A stretch of DNA of 64,000 nt from an uncultured Eubacteriales bacterium (GCA_958414825.1 CATYXQ010000002.1:21553-85552), one strand, 5' to 3'. Counted from the stretch's first letter, positions 25,840 to 34,352 are shown. A program made the numbers and translations. The notes: generated by a model not told the origin, from the sequence alone.

Positions 25840-26631
25840 TTGACGAAAGAGGAATGCTTTGAAATCGCCGTGCGGCAGTCGGCGGTGGAACTCGGCTGCG
25901 CGCCGTCGGATTTTGTCCGGGGCGAAAATCTCGTACTGCCAGCGTCGCCCGCCAATCCGGCGGCTCGGAAATATCTCGCGATGCCGCAGGCCTGTACGCT
26001 GGTTTCCTATGGCAGCAACGTCGTGGCGACCGCGTCGGATGCGCTTTTTCCGATTGTGCGCGGCTATGTTTCGCGCTATGCGGCGGCGCATTGCTTTGAA
26101 ACGCCGAATTTGCTTGTGCTGGAAGACGCGCTGGCAAAACACGGCTTTCGCGTATGCTTTATGGCCGAGTATTTTTTGCCGGATCCCGCGCGCATTTTAC
26201 CGGGGGAATGCGGTTTTACGGTAAAACCGATGAGGGCGGCCGATTTTGCGACCCTGTATCTGCCCGAGTGGAGCAACGCGCTCTGTGAAAAGCGGCGCGA
26301 GTTGGATGTGCTCGGCATGGGCGCGTACGACGGGGCGCGCCTTGTGGGGCTTGCGGCCTGCTCCGCCGACTGCGCGGACATGTGGCAGATCGGCGTGGAC
26401 GTTTTGCCGGCGTATCGTGCGCGCGGAATCGCTTCGGCGCTGACCGCTCGTCTGGCGCTGGCCGTTCTTGAGCGCGGCAAGGTTCCGTTTTACTGCGCTG
26501 CATGGTCAAATCTGCGCTCGGTACGCAATGCGCTGCGCAGCGGATTTTATCCCGCGTGGGTCGAGCTTGCCGCAAAGCCGACGGATTTTGTGGAGCGGAT
26601 GAACCGGGAGAGCGAGCATCGGGATGCGTGA
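25840..26631 (+). CDS. GNAT-family N-acetyltransferase
   Basis: A 263-residue protein starting with TTG after AAGGGAGGAC. Residues 1-130 form an N-terminal domain without catalytic motifs. Residues of about 135-250 are a GNAT fold with the acetyl-CoA-binding signature YRARGIASALTARLAL in the VDVLPAYRARG context, and a C-terminal WSNLRSVRNALRSGFYPAW segment. The substrate is unknown: the family acetylates amines of proteins, antibiotics or metabolites. No gene nearby suggests a partner. Confidence 0.8.
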   Translation: MTKEECFEIAVRQSAVELGCAPSDFVRGENLVLPASPANPAARKYLAMPQACTLVSYGSNVVATASDALFPIVRGYVSRYAAAHCFETPNLLVLEDALAKHGFRVCFMAEYFLPDPARILPGECGFTVKPMRAADFATLYLPEWSNALCEKRRELDVLGMGAYDGARLVGLAACSADCADMWQIGVDVLPAYRARGIASALTARLALAVLERGKVPFYCAAWSNLRSVRNALRSGFYPAWVELAAKPTDFVERMNRESEHRDA

Positions 26632-26788
26632 ACGATATGGACGGCGGTAGGAAGCGTCCGTGGCCACGGACGCTTTGGCGGCGCGCGCTGCCGACAAACG
26701 GCGGAGCGCCTGCCGCGGGTCGAACCGATCTGAGGAGAAACAAAAAACTTGGACTTTTGAATTATTATCGGCAAATGAGGAGGTCAAT

Positions 26789-27370
26789 ATGTTTAGCTGG
26801 ATCAACTTTTTGTCTTATGCCGTAATTACGGCTGTTACGCCCGGTCCCAACAACATCATGTCCATGTCCAATGCGAGTAAATTTGGTTTCAGGAAGTCGG
26901 TTCCGTTCAATCTCGGTATCTGGGCGGGCTTTTCGGCGGTCATGCTGATCTGTACCTTTTTCTGCAATACGCTCTCGGCAGTGATCCCCAAAATCAAAAT
27001 GCCGATGCTCGTAATCGGCGCTTTGTATATGCTTTGGTTGGCCTGGAAAACCTTTAAAAGCTCTTCGGTTATTGAGGAAGATCATTCCCGCAGCGGTTTT
27101 TTGTCCGGTCTTGCGCTTCAGTTCATTAATCCTAAAATTTATATTTATGGCATTGTTTCGATGGAAGCGTATATTCTTCCGTTCTATCAGGGGCAATGGA
27201 GCGCGCTTATTTTCTTTGCGCTTTTGCTTGCGTTTATCGGTTTTGTCTTTACTGTATGTTGGTCGCTCTTTGGGGCGGTGTTCCAATTGCTGTTCTCCAG
27301 GTATGCAAAAATAACGAATACCGTTATGGCGCTGTTGCTGGTATACTGCGCCGTATCCCTGTTCCTGTAA
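26789..27370 (+). CDS. LysE/RhtB-family amino acid exporter
   Basis: A 193-residue protein of about six helices in the cytoplasmic membrane. It has the family opening FLSYAVITAVTPGPNNIMSM, where VTPGPN is the hallmark, a GFRKSVPFNLGI loop and FLSGLALQFINPKIYIYG, where the conserved Asn-Pro-Lys occurs. Members export amino acids such as lysine, homoserine, threonine or cysteine; the substrate cannot be read here. The ATG at 26789 has GAGGAGGT upstream, and a longer in-frame extension is not credible. No promoter is obvious in the 157-base gap before it. Confidence 0.88.
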   Translation: MFSWINFLSYAVITAVTPGPNNIMSMSNASKFGFRKSVPFNLGIWAGFSAVMLICTFFCNTLSAVIPKIKMPMLVIGALYMLWLAWKTFKSSSVIEEDHSRSGFLSGLALQFINPKIYIYGIVSMEAYILPFYQGQWSALIFFALLLAFIGFVFTVCWSLFGAVFQLLFSRYAKITNTVMALLLVYCAVSLFL

Positions 27371-27434
27371 AGCAGGACGCTTTTGCTGCGCGTTTTTTGT
27401 CGAAAAAATGACCGTATCTTTTCTCAAATTCAAA

Positions 27435-27463
27435 TTGACATTTTACTGGAAAAAATGTATGAT
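27435..27463 (+). promoter_or_regulatory. Promoter of the winged-helix regulator gene
   Basis: TTGACA (27435-27440), 17-base spacer, TATGAT (27458-27463). Confidence 0.8.
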
Positions 27464-27523
27464 TATATATGTGATAGAACTGTTATTTTAGCTCCTTGAA
27501 AGGAAAGGTGATCCCTGAATTAT

Positions 27524-28108
27524 ATGGATGTATGCGTTGTAACCAATGATAAAAAAATCGCGCGTTTTCTTATGCTGGAACTTGAAGAGGCGGGCGTTGA
27601 CGTTCATGTTTGCGAAAATTTTTCCATGCCCGCACAGCTGTATATATGCGATTTGGACTTTCTTCCGCCGGATACGGAATTTCCCGCCGATGTGATTGGA
27701 TTTTCCTCTGATCCGGAAAAGTCCAAAATTGTGAGTTTGTTCTTCGGACGGCCGATTGACGCCAGGTTTATGCGCCAGACGGTTATGAAAATTTTGGAAG
27801 AGACCCGCGACATGCGCCGTGCGCGCACATTGGCCGTCAATATGAATACGCGGCGCGTGTTCGGTCCGTACGGGGACGTTCGCCTGTCGATCAAGGAACT
27901 CAGACTGTTTACAGCCCTCAAAGAGGCGGGAACGCTGACACGCGAAGAGGCTGCCGCGTTTTTCGGCGATTCGGAGAGCAATGTTCTGGATGTTTATATG
28001 CACTATCTGCGCAAAAAACTGAAAACGGTCTGCCAGGTGGACATTATTGCCGCCAAGCGGCGGGTCGGCTATTCGTTCCGCGATGACGTAAAGGTCAATA
28101 TTCTGTGA
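27524..28108 (+). CDS. Orphan response-regulator-like protein with OmpR-type winged helix
   Basis: A 194-residue protein. Residues 1-90 look like a shrunken receiver domain (MDVCVVTNDKKIARFLMLEL, then YICDLDFLP, then VIGFSSDP), which keeps the strand order but lacks the usual acidic pair after strand 1 and the lysine near the end. Residues 100-190 are an OmpR/PhoB-type DNA-binding domain (LSIKELRLFTALKEAG, NVLDVYMHYLRKKLK, RRVGYSF). No histidine kinase is adjacent. It may be a phosphorylation-independent regulator, but that is inference. AAAGGAAAGGTG precedes the ATG, and a terminator follows directly. Confidence 0.75.
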   Translation: MDVCVVTNDKKIARFLMLELEEAGVDVHVCENFSMPAQLYICDLDFLPPDTEFPADVIGFSSDPEKSKIVSLFFGRPIDARFMRQTVMKILEETRDMRRARTLAVNMNTRRVFGPYGDVRLSIKELRLFTALKEAGTLTREEAAAFFGDSESNVLDVYMHYLRKKLKTVCQVDIIAAKRRVGYSFRDDVKVNIL

Positions 28109-28118
28109 CGAATTGGAC

Positions 28119-28150
28119 AAAAAAGGCTTCCCCGCGGGGAAGCTTTTTTT
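28119..28150. terminator. Terminator between convergent genes
   Basis: 8-bp GC-rich stem GCTTCCCC with complement, 2-base loop, flanked by A- and T-runs, so usable from both sides. Confidence 0.85.
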
Positions 28151-28155
28151 ATAAT

Positions 28156-29148
28156 TCAAAAATCAAGCGTGCCGGACGTGCGGATTTCTTTGAGCAGCAT
28201 TTTGAGCGCTTCGCGTCCGTCTTTTGCATGGATTGTACAGCCCGCCGCCGAAATATGCCCGCCGCCGCCGAATGCCGCCGCAATCTCCGAAACGCGCGTT
28301 TGATTGTTTCCGCGCAGGGAAACGCGGTATACGCCGGCCTCATCTGTCGCTTTGACGACAATTGCAGCGCGCACGCCGCGCACGCTGCGCACAATGTCCA
28401 CGGCGGTATCAAAATCGGTATACGCAAGTTCTTCTGAAAAGCAGTCCCGGTCGATTACCACCGCCGCGACGCGGCCATCTTCATAAAGCTCAATCGAGCT
28501 TTGCACAATGCTCTCTGCGCGAAGCTGGCCTGGTTCTTTTGTGTCAAACAGCTGCAGATTGATCGAGGCCGCGGGCGTACCGGCCGCGATCATGCGGGCG
28601 GCGCGGAAATGCGTGCCCGGCGTCACATTGGAATACTTGAAGCACCCCGTATCCGAACTGACCGCGCCGTAGGCTGCAGCAACCGCTGCGGAGGGAATGG
28701 CGGGAATCAGTTCCAGCGCGGCGGCTCGCTCGCACAAATCAAAAATGATCTCTCCGACAGCGGCGGCCTCGGCGCGGACAAACTCAAACTGCGCATACGG
28801 ATTTCCGACGTCGTGATGGTCTATCCGCAGATAGACCCGTCCTGCGAGCGGTTCTGCCAGCGCGCCGAGCTGGTCGGGCGATGCGACGTCCACGCAGAGA
28901 ATCTGCCGGGTTTCGAGATCATCGGGCAGCGAGGGGCGGACCGAGAGGCCGCCGAGCAAAAAGGCGAGCCGTTTCGGCACCGGGTCAGGGAACAAAATCT
29001 CCGCTCGCCGCCCCATGCAGCGCAGAAGATGCGCAAGCGCGGCGGCGCTGCCGACACAGTCGCCGTCCGGACGCCGGTGTCCGATAATCAGCGCGTTTTG
29101 CGCTGTGCAAACCTTGTCAAAAAGGCGCAGAAAGTCCAAACTATTCAT
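28156..29148 (-). CDS. nrnA: DHH-family nanoRNase / pAp phosphatase
   Basis: A 330-residue cytoplasmic enzyme. DHH domain: GHRRPDGDCVGSAAAL near residue 23, VDVASPDQLG, then the DHH itself in RIDHHDVGNPY. DHHA1 domain: the C-terminal FGGGGHISAAGC substrate loop. NrnA degrades 2-5 nucleotide RNAs and dephosphorylates 3'-phosphoadenosine 5'-phosphate. It overlaps rbfA by 8 bases with this start; an ATG at 29160 would add four residues, but a GGAG site sits 8 bases before 29148. The rbfA-nrnA order is common in Firmicutes, usually followed by truB. Here a terminator follows, so truB is elsewhere. Confidence 0.92.
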   Translation of the reverse strand: MNSLDFLRLFDKVCTAQNALIIGHRRPDGDCVGSAAALAHLLRCMGRRAEILFPDPVPKRLAFLLGGLSVRPSLPDDLETRQILCVDVASPDQLGALAEPLAGRVYLRIDHHDVGNPYAQFEFVRAEAAAVGEIIFDLCERAAALELIPAIPSAAVAAAYGAVSSDTGCFKYSNVTPGTHFRAARMIAAGTPAASINLQLFDTKEPGQLRAESIVQSSIELYEDGRVAAVVIDRDCFSEELAYTDFDTAVDIVRSVRGVRAAIVVKATDEAGVYRVSLRGNNQTRVSEIAAAFGGGGHISAAGCTIHAKDGREALKMLLKEIRTSGTLDF

Positions 29149-29518
29149 GGTTGTCTCCATTGTCTCCGTCTCCGCGCTTTTCCGTGCCGATCTCTGACAA
29201 GAGCTTTGCGATATGCGCGCCGTGTTCGAGCGAGCGGTCGTGCCGGAAGCTGAACTGCGGCGTATTGCGCAGATTCAGCCGCGCGGCGATTTCGCGCCGG
29301 ATAAAGCCGGCGGCGCTTTCCAGTCCCTTTTTTGTTTCCTCTGGGTCGCCCGCAAGAACTGAGAAATACACCGTGGCATATTTCAGGTCGGGTGTGACCT
29401 CGGCAGCCGTGACGCTGACCATCGCCCCCTGTACGCGCGGGTCCTTGACCTCGCGCAGCAGTGCGGAAAGCTCGCGCCGCACCTCGTCATTGATTCTTCC
29501 CCGTCTGTAATTTGGCAT
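29141..29518 (-). CDS. rbfA: Ribosome-binding factor A
   Basis: A 125-residue protein of the single KH-domain type: RGRINDEVRRELSALLREVK, DPRVQGAMVSVT, DLKYATVYFSVL and RTPQF-like NTPQFSFRHDRSLEH. RbfA matures the 16S rRNA 5' end and helps 30S assembly, especially in the cold. GGGGGAA precedes the ATG. It is the first gene of the rbfA-nrnA transcript; infB, its usual upstream neighbour, is absent. Confidence 0.95.
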   Translation of the reverse strand: MPNYRRGRINDEVRRELSALLREVKDPRVQGAMVSVTAAEVTPDLKYATVYFSVLAGDPEETKKGLESAAGFIRREIAARLNLRNTPQFSFRHDRSLEHGAHIAKLLSEIGTEKRGDGDNGDNHE

Positions 29519-29602
29519 ATTTCCCCCAAAAAGCGTTCATTTGTATTTTTTCGGCGCCCCGCGCCAAGAACAGGCGCGCTCCGGATTGAACTCAATACTT
29601 TT

Positions 29603-29631
29603 ATTATACCCAGCCTTGCGCGCAAGTTCAA
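29603..29631 (-). promoter_or_regulatory. rbfA-nrnA promoter
   Basis: Minus strand TTGAAC (29626-29631), 17-base spacer, TATAAT (29603-29608). Confidence 0.8.
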
Positions 29632-29693
29632 TAGAATTTTTACATAAATATAAGCTTTTCTGAGAAATTTGCGGAAAAGACGTGCGAATACAG

Positions 29694-29722
29694 TTGATTT
29701 TTGACCCGCCAGGGACTATAAT
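29694..29722 (+). promoter_or_regulatory. Promoter of the dCMP deaminase operon
   Basis: TTGATT (29694-29699), 17-base spacer, TATAAT (29717-29722). The start codon is about 105 bases after the transcription start, leaving a structured leader. Confidence 0.75.
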
Positions 29723-29743
29723 AATGATGTTATGAAAGTATAC

Positions 29744-29814
29744 TTGGGTTTTTATACCCAGACGGCAAAACCAGAAAACGAATGCGGCGCGCCGGCCTTT
29801 GAAGCGCCGGTTCT
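29744..29814 (+). promoter_or_regulatory. Structured leader of the dCMP deaminase gene
   Basis: GGGT-TTTTAT-ACCC forms a hairpin at 29746-29759, and its U-rich loop can pair with AGAAAAC at 29773-29779. A second hairpin, CCGGC/GCCGG, lies at about 29792-29810, just before the AAAGGAG ribosome site. The first part shares GGTTTTyATACC and AGAAAAC with the leader at 39836-39883. No known riboswitch class fits by eye. Confidence 0.35.
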
Positions 29815-29835
29815 TTGCAAAGGAGAGAGCGGAAT

Positions 29836-30324
29836 ATGGAGAGAGTTTCCAAGGACAATTATTATCTGGACATCGCCGAAACTGTTTCGGAACGCAGTAC
29901 CTGTCTGCGCCGCCGTTTCGGTTCGATTATCGTAAAGAACGACGTGATTGTTTCGACCGGCTACAACGGTGCGCCGCGCGGCCGCAAAAACTGCACCGAC
30001 CTCGGCTTTTGCAAACGTGACGAACTCAACATCCCGCGCGGCGAACGGTATGAACTTTGCCGCTCGGTGCATTCCGAGGCCAACGCCATCATTGCCGCTT
30101 CACGCGCGGATATGCTCGGTTCGACCCTCTATATGTGCTGCACGCTTCCGCCGCACGGCGAGCTTGCCGCCGGTACGGCCAACTGCATGATGTGCAAGCG
30201 CCAGATCATCAACGCCGGCATCGAATGGGTGGTCATCCGCGACACGAAAGAGGAGTACCGCCGCATCCGCGTGGCCGACTGGCTTGAAAACGACGACAGT
30301 TTAGGCGACAAGCTCGGATACTGA
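29836..30324 (+). CDS. Deoxycytidylate (dCMP) deaminase family protein
   Basis: A 162-residue zinc enzyme that would convert dCMP to dUMP for dTTP synthesis. The zinc/proton-transfer motif is HSEANAI (His ligand plus catalytic Glu), and the second ligand pair is in NCMMCKRQIINAGI. About 12 extra residues stand between TLYM and the CMMC pair, as in one bacterial subclass of the family. STCLRRRFGSIIV and GYNGAPRGRKNC are the substrate-site strand and loop. The ATG at 29836 follows AAAGGAGAG. It is the first gene of a run with a phosphatase, rimI and tsaD. B. subtilis comEB belongs to the same family. Confidence 0.9.
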   Translation: MERVSKDNYYLDIAETVSERSTCLRRRFGSIIVKNDVIVSTGYNGAPRGRKNCTDLGFCKRDELNIPRGERYELCRSVHSEANAIIAASRADMLGSTLYMCCTLPPHGELAAGTANCMMCKRQIINAGIEWVVIRDTKEEYRRIRVADWLENDDSLGDKLGY

Positions 30325-30353
30325 CTGTAAACGCGCAAAGGCAAGGTGATAAC

Positions 30354-30857
30354 TTGAAAACCGAAGAAAACGTATTGATTTTGAAGCATCCGCTGACCAG
30401 GGAAATCCGCATGTACTGCTTTGTCTGCACCGGCAACACCTGCCGTTCTCCGATGGCGGCGGCGCTGCTCAACCATCTTGGGCAGAGCCGCGGGATTTTC
30501 GCGTTCAGCCGCGGCATAGCGGCAGTGCCGGGCGCGCCGATTGCCGAAAACGCCGTAAAGGCGCTGCGGGACGCGGGCATTGAACCTGTGGGGCGCAATG
30601 ATTACACCAGGCACCGCGCGTCCCCGCTCACGCGCGGGGATCTTGAAACATGCGACGGCGTATTTGCACTGACGCCGGTTCATGCGCAGCAGATTCTGCT
30701 TGCGTTCCCGGAATTTGCCGGAAAGGTAAAGGCGCTCGGCGACATCGCCGATCCTTACGGCGGCGCGCCTGAGCAGTACGCGGCCTGTCTTGAACAGATT
30801 CGCGATTCGCTCCGCGAACTGTTCCCCTATTTGTTTGATCCGGATGCAAACGCCTGA
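30354..30857 (+). CDS. Low-molecular-weight protein tyrosine phosphatase
   Basis: A 167-residue phosphatase. The C-x5-R loop is CTGNTCR (Cys25 to Arg31), and the catalytic Asp sits in the DPYGG motif near residue 143. Such enzymes act on phosphotyrosine or, in some Firmicutes, on phosphoarginine in proteins. Start: TTG at 30354 has AAGGTGAT seven bases upstream; the ATG at 30411 would place the catalytic loop at residue 6, as in many homologues, so the start is uncertain. It lies 29 bases after dCMP deaminase and overlaps rimI. A link to sporulation or stress signalling cannot be inferred. Confidence 0.88.
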   Translation: MKTEENVLILKHPLTREIRMYCFVCTGNTCRSPMAAALLNHLGQSRGIFAFSRGIAAVPGAPIAENAVKALRDAGIEPVGRNDYTRHRASPLTRGDLETCDGVFALTPVHAQQILLAFPEFAGKVKALGDIADPYGGAPEQYAACLEQIRDSLRELFPYLFDPDANA

Positions 30858-31308
30858 GATTCGACCCGCAGGGCAGGCGGAGCTTGAAGCAATCAGCCGC
30901 CTGGAGCGGGAAAATTTTTCGTTTCCGTGGCCGCTTTCCGATTTTGAGCGTATGTTGGAGGGCGGCGATAAAATGCTGCTCTGCGCGGTTTTGGACGGCG
31001 TCTGCCTCGGCTACATCGGCCTGTATATCCTGCCGGACGGCGCGGAAATCATGACGCTTGCCGTAGAGATGGCCGCGCGCGGACGCGGCGTCGGCGGCCT
31101 TCTTGTCTCAGAGGCGCTGCGGCGGCTGCGAAGATGCGGCGTGCAGACGGTTTTTCTCGAAGTGCGCGCGGGCAACGCCGCCGCGCGGGCGCTGTATGAA
31201 CGCTGCGGCTTCGTCCTTTGCGGCGCGCGGCGCGGCTATTACAAAAAACCAACCGAGGACGCGGCGCTCTACCGCCTCGATTTTCCAAGCGGAAAAACCG
31301 GCGCATAA
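30844..31308 (+). CDS. rimI: Ribosomal protein S18 alanine N-acetyltransferase
   Basis: A 154-residue GNAT protein with LERENFSFPWPLSDFERML at the start, the acetyl-CoA loop ARGRGVGGLLVSEAL and the C-terminal NAAARALYERCGFVLCG that typifies RimI. It overlaps the phosphatase gene by 14 bases and is followed by tsaD, its classic neighbour in Firmicutes (tsaB-rimI-tsaD); tsaB is not here. RimI acetylates the N-terminus of S18 and perhaps other proteins. The ATG at 30844 lies within the preceding gene, so translation is likely coupled. Confidence 0.92.
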   Translation: MQTPEIRPAGQAELEAISRLERENFSFPWPLSDFERMLEGGDKMLLCAVLDGVCLGYIGLYILPDGAEIMTLAVEMAARGRGVGGLLVSEALRRLRRCGVQTVFLEVRAGNAAARALYERCGFVLCGARRGYYKKPTEDAALYRLDFPSGKTGA

Positions 31309-31361
31309 AATTTCACGTAAATTTGTCTGTCCGCGAATGGACGGCTGTAAGGAATACCTGC

Positions 31362-32363
31362 ATGTATATTTTAGGAATTGAAAGCTCCTGTGACGAAACC
31401 AGCGCGGCGGTCGTCGAAATGGACGGGCATACCCGCCGCATCTGCTCCAATATCGTCGCTTCGCAAATCGACGTGCACCGCCTGTACGGCGGCGTCGTCC
31501 CCGAAATCGCGGGTCGGGCGCATATCGAAGTGATTTCAAACGTGACTGCGCGCGCGCTCGGCGAGGCGGGCGTTTCGCTGGATACAATCGGCCTTGTCGC
31601 GGCGACCTCGCATCCGGGGCTGATCGGCGCGCTGCTCGTCGGCGTCAACTTTGCAAAATCGCTGGCCTTTGCCAACCGAATCCCGCTGTGCGGCGTCAAT
31701 CATGTGCACGCGCATATCGCGGCCGCCTATCTCGCGCATCCCGAACTTGTCCCGCCGTTTCTCGGCGTGGTGCTATCGGGCGGTCATACCTCCTTTTATC
31801 TTGTCCGGGATTACACTGACTTTGAGGAGGTCGGCTCCACGCGGGACGACGCGGCGGGCGAAGCCTTTGATAAGATCGGCCGGGTGATCGGTCTGCCCTA
31901 TCCGGGCGGAGCGGCGCTTGACGCGCTCGCCTATACCGGAAACCCGGACGCCTACCGGCTGCCCTCCCCTGCGCTTGCGGGCGACACGCTGGATTTCTCC
32001 TTTTCCGGACTGAAGACCGCCTCGCTCAATCTCCTGCACACGGCGGAGCAAAAGGGCGGTTCTGTTGACCGCGCGGATCTTGCCGCATCGTTTACCAAAG
32101 CGGTGACCGACGGCATTTCAAAAAAGCTCAGCGCCGCGCTGACGCGCTTTTCGCCGCGCGCGGTGGTGATTGCGGGCGGCGTCAGTGCAAATTCGCACAT
32201 CCGCAAGGCGGCCGCGCGCATTGCCGGTTCGCATCGCGTCCCGCTGTATCTGCCGCCGCTCTCGCTTTGCGGCGACAACGCCGCTATGGTCGCAGCCCAG
32301 GGGTACTACAGCTTTCTTGCGGGCAAGCGGGACACGCCGGATTTAAACGCTTCGGCGGTATAA
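31362..32363 (+). CDS. tsaD: tRNA N6-adenosine threonylcarbamoyltransferase
   Basis: A 333-residue Kae1/TsaD protein, which transfers threonylcarbamoyl to A37 of ANN-decoding tRNAs in a complex with TsaB and TsaE. It starts MYILGIESSCDETSAAVVE, the family hallmark. The metal site is HVHAH at residues 114-118, with SGGHTSFYL and later GGVSANSHIRK and CGDNAAMVAAQGY. Full length. The ATG has AAGGA upstream. Directly after the stop codon lies the palindromic repeat copy B. Confidence 0.97.
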   Translation: MYILGIESSCDETSAAVVEMDGHTRRICSNIVASQIDVHRLYGGVVPEIAGRAHIEVISNVTARALGEAGVSLDTIGLVAATSHPGLIGALLVGVNFAKSLAFANRIPLCGVNHVHAHIAAAYLAHPELVPPFLGVVLSGGHTSFYLVRDYTDFEEVGSTRDDAAGEAFDKIGRVIGLPYPGGAALDALAYTGNPDAYRLPSPALAGDTLDFSFSGLKTASLNLLHTAEQKGGSVDRADLAASFTKAVTDGISKKLSAALTRFSPRAVVIAGGVSANSHIRKAAARIAGSHRVPLYLPPLSLCGDNAAMVAAQGYYSFLAGKRDTPDLNASAV

Positions 32364-32422
32364 CGAAATGAAGACGTCCCCCGCCTCTAAGGGGCGGCGG
32401 GTTCCACTTCATTTTTTCAGCG
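32364..32422 (-). repeat. Palindromic repeat, copy B
   Basis: Complement of copy A at 10719-10776 with only a few differences. The outer arms are intact here: AAATGAAG and CTTCATTT flank the CCCGCC/GGCGGG core. It begins one base after the tsaD stop and may act as a terminator. It is the better-preserved copy. Confidence 0.65.
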
Positions 32423-32524
32423 GCGAATCCGCCGTCCATACGTGCAAAGCCAGACGCAAAGCCAAGATCCCGAAATTCACGGCGGAAAGCGCCGGTCGGT
32501 TGACTCAGAAAGGACTCGTTACAA

Positions 32525-33238
32525 ATGGAAGAACGCGATTCTAAGAAACCCGCAAAATCTAAAGAAAAATCTACGAATTATCACATTTCTCCCGCAGTCA
32601 TCAAACGGCTTCCGCGTTATTTCAGATATTTGCGCGAACTGCTTGAGGCGGGCAGAACGCGGATCAGTTCGGGCGAGCTTTCGAGATTGATGAGCGTGAC
32701 CGCCTCCCAGATTCGGCAGGATCTGAACTGCTTCGGCGGGTTCGGCCAGCAGGGTTACGGCTACAATGTCGAATATTTGTATGGAAAAATCAGCGAAATC
32801 CTCGGCGTGGCAGACGGATACCGCGCGGTCATTATCGGCGCCGGACACCTTGGCCTTGCGCTGGTCGGCAGTCCGATGTTCTCAAAGCGGGGCGTCACGC
32901 TGACCGCGCTCTTTGACAGCGATCCCGCGCTTTTCGGACAAGAGTTCGGCGGACTGAAGGTCTATGACGTGCGGATGCTTGAGGCTTACCTCTCGCAAAA
33001 CCGGGTGGACGTTGCCGTTTTGACCCTGCCGCGCCAATACGCAAAGGAAACGGCTGAGCGACTCGCGCGGCTGGGCGTAAAAGGCGTTTGGAATTTCACC
33101 AATGTCGAACTCAATCTCGGCGAGCTCGGCGCCGTCGTGCAGAACGTACACATCGGCGACTCGCTGATGCAGCTGACGTATAAAATCCACGCGCGCGCGG
33201 AAATATCGGACGCCGCGCCTGATTTGGATCTTTTCTGA
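32525..33238 (+). CDS. rex: Redox-sensing transcriptional repressor Rex
   Basis: A 237-residue NAD(H)-binding repressor. An N-terminal Lys-rich extension is followed by the winged helix (ISPAVIKRLPRYFRYLRELL, SVTASQIRQDLNCFGGFG) and the Rossmann domain with IIGAGHLGLALVG and DSDPALFGQEFGG, ending in a domain-swapped helix. Rex releases DNA when NADH rises and controls fermentation genes. In this window nifJ, ackA and nadE are plausible targets, but I found no clear Rex box by eye. AGAAAGGA precedes the ATG. Confidence 0.96.
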   Translation: MEERDSKKPAKSKEKSTNYHISPAVIKRLPRYFRYLRELLEAGRTRISSGELSRLMSVTASQIRQDLNCFGGFGQQGYGYNVEYLYGKISEILGVADGYRAVIIGAGHLGLALVGSPMFSKRGVTLTALFDSDPALFGQEFGGLKVYDVRMLEAYLSQNRVDVAVLTLPRQYAKETAERLARLGVKGVWNFTNVELNLGELGAVVQNVHIGDSLMQLTYKIHARAEISDAAPDLDLF

Positions 33239-33275
33239 TCCGAAAATTGATTGACAAAGAACGGATACAAACAAA

Positions 33276-34352
33276 ATGGGTCTGAAATTCGATGATAAAG
33301 CGGGCGCGCTGCAAATTCCCCGCGCCGCCGCAGCAGCAGCGGCGGGAGCCGACGGCGACGATCTGCGCGTTTTGCTGCTGCTTTCACGGGCGGAAGCGGA
33401 CGGCGTGGAATTTGAATTAGCCGCCGCCGCCGCCGAACTCGGCATTTCCGAGGCCGACGTGCGCTCCTCCCTAAAATTCTGGCGGGGCGCGGGCGTGCTC
33501 GGACGCGCGTCGCGCAAAAGGGGCGCGGACAGCGCGTCTGGAAAAGCGGAGGCAAATGACAGGACAAATGCAAAGACAAACGCGAATCCGGGCGCGGACG
33601 CAGCGGATCCAAACACGAGCGATGGCGGCCGCAGAACCGATGAGAATCCACGCCGTCTCCCGCCTGCACGGAACGGGGTCCGTTACACAAGCGACGAGCT
33701 TTGCCGGATTGCAAACGCCGATGAAAATTTCCGCGTTCTGCTCGATATGGCGCAGCAGACGGCCGGACATATTTTCAATACGCCTGAAATCGAGATCATA
33801 GCGGGGCTGTATTCCCATCTCGGTCTTTCGGCCGAATATATTTTGACATTGCTGAATTATTACGTCAAGCGCAAGGAAAAAACGCTGCGTTACGCCGAAA
33901 AGGCGGCGTATTCGCTCATCGATCAGGGCGTCGATACCCCGGATGCGCTTGAAGAAAAGCTTCGGCGGCTTGAAAAGGCGTCCACGAAGGAGGGGCAGGT
34001 GCGCGCGATGTTCGGTCTCGGCGCGCGCAGTCTGACCGCGGCGGAGGCCGCCTGCCTTGAAAACTGGTTTGGCGTATGGAATTTTGACGAGCGCATGATC
34101 GCGCTTGCCTATGAAAAAACAGTCAACAATACCGGAAAAGCGTCGATTCGGTATGCCAACAGCATTCTGGCCGCCTGGCACGCCGACGGACTCGCCACGC
34201 CGGAAGACGTCGCCGCCGGCAAAAAGCCCAAAAAGAGCGGCGCTTATACCAAAGCGTCCGGCCATGCCGCGCCGCAGAGCTTTGACGTGGACGAATTTTT
34301 TGAAAAGGCGCTGAAGCGCTCCTATGCCGACAGCGGGGAGAAGGAAACATGA
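33276..34352 (+). CDS. DnaD-domain replication protein
   Basis: A 358-residue protein. Residues 1-85 hold a winged-helix-like region rich in alanine (runs of seven and five). A charged, low-complexity linker (about 90-130) follows, then two DnaD-type C-terminal domains: residues 140-235 (IFNTPEIEIIAGLYSHLGLS, LLNYYVKRKEKTLRYAEKA) and 240-320 (YEKTVNNTGKASIRYANSIL). DnaD/DnaB proteins help load the replicative helicase and remodel DNA. The last bases overlap the DnaC-like gene (ATGA), so both act together. No strong ribosome site precedes the ATG, and a TTGACA close to it is not a convincing promoter. Confidence 0.85.
   Translation: MGLKFDDKAGALQIPRAAAAAAAGADGDDLRVLLLLSRAEADGVEFELAAAAAELGISEADVRSSLKFWRGAGVLGRASRKRGADSASGKAEANDRTNAKTNANPGADAADPNTSDGGRRTDENPRRLPPARNGVRYTSDELCRIANADENFRVLLDMAQQTAGHIFNTPEIEIIAGLYSHLGLSAEYILTLLNYYVKRKEKTLRYAEKAAYSLIDQGVDTPDALEEKLRRLEKASTKEGQVRAMFGLGARSLTAAEAACLENWFGVWNFDERMIALAYEKTVNNTGKASIRYANSILAAWHADGLATPEDVAAGKKPKKSGAYTKASGHAAPQSFDVDEFFEKALKRSYADSGEKET

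Noticed and set aside
33250..33276. TTGACA close to the DnaD start as a promoter
   Set aside because: There is no room for a -10 box and transcription start before the ATG.
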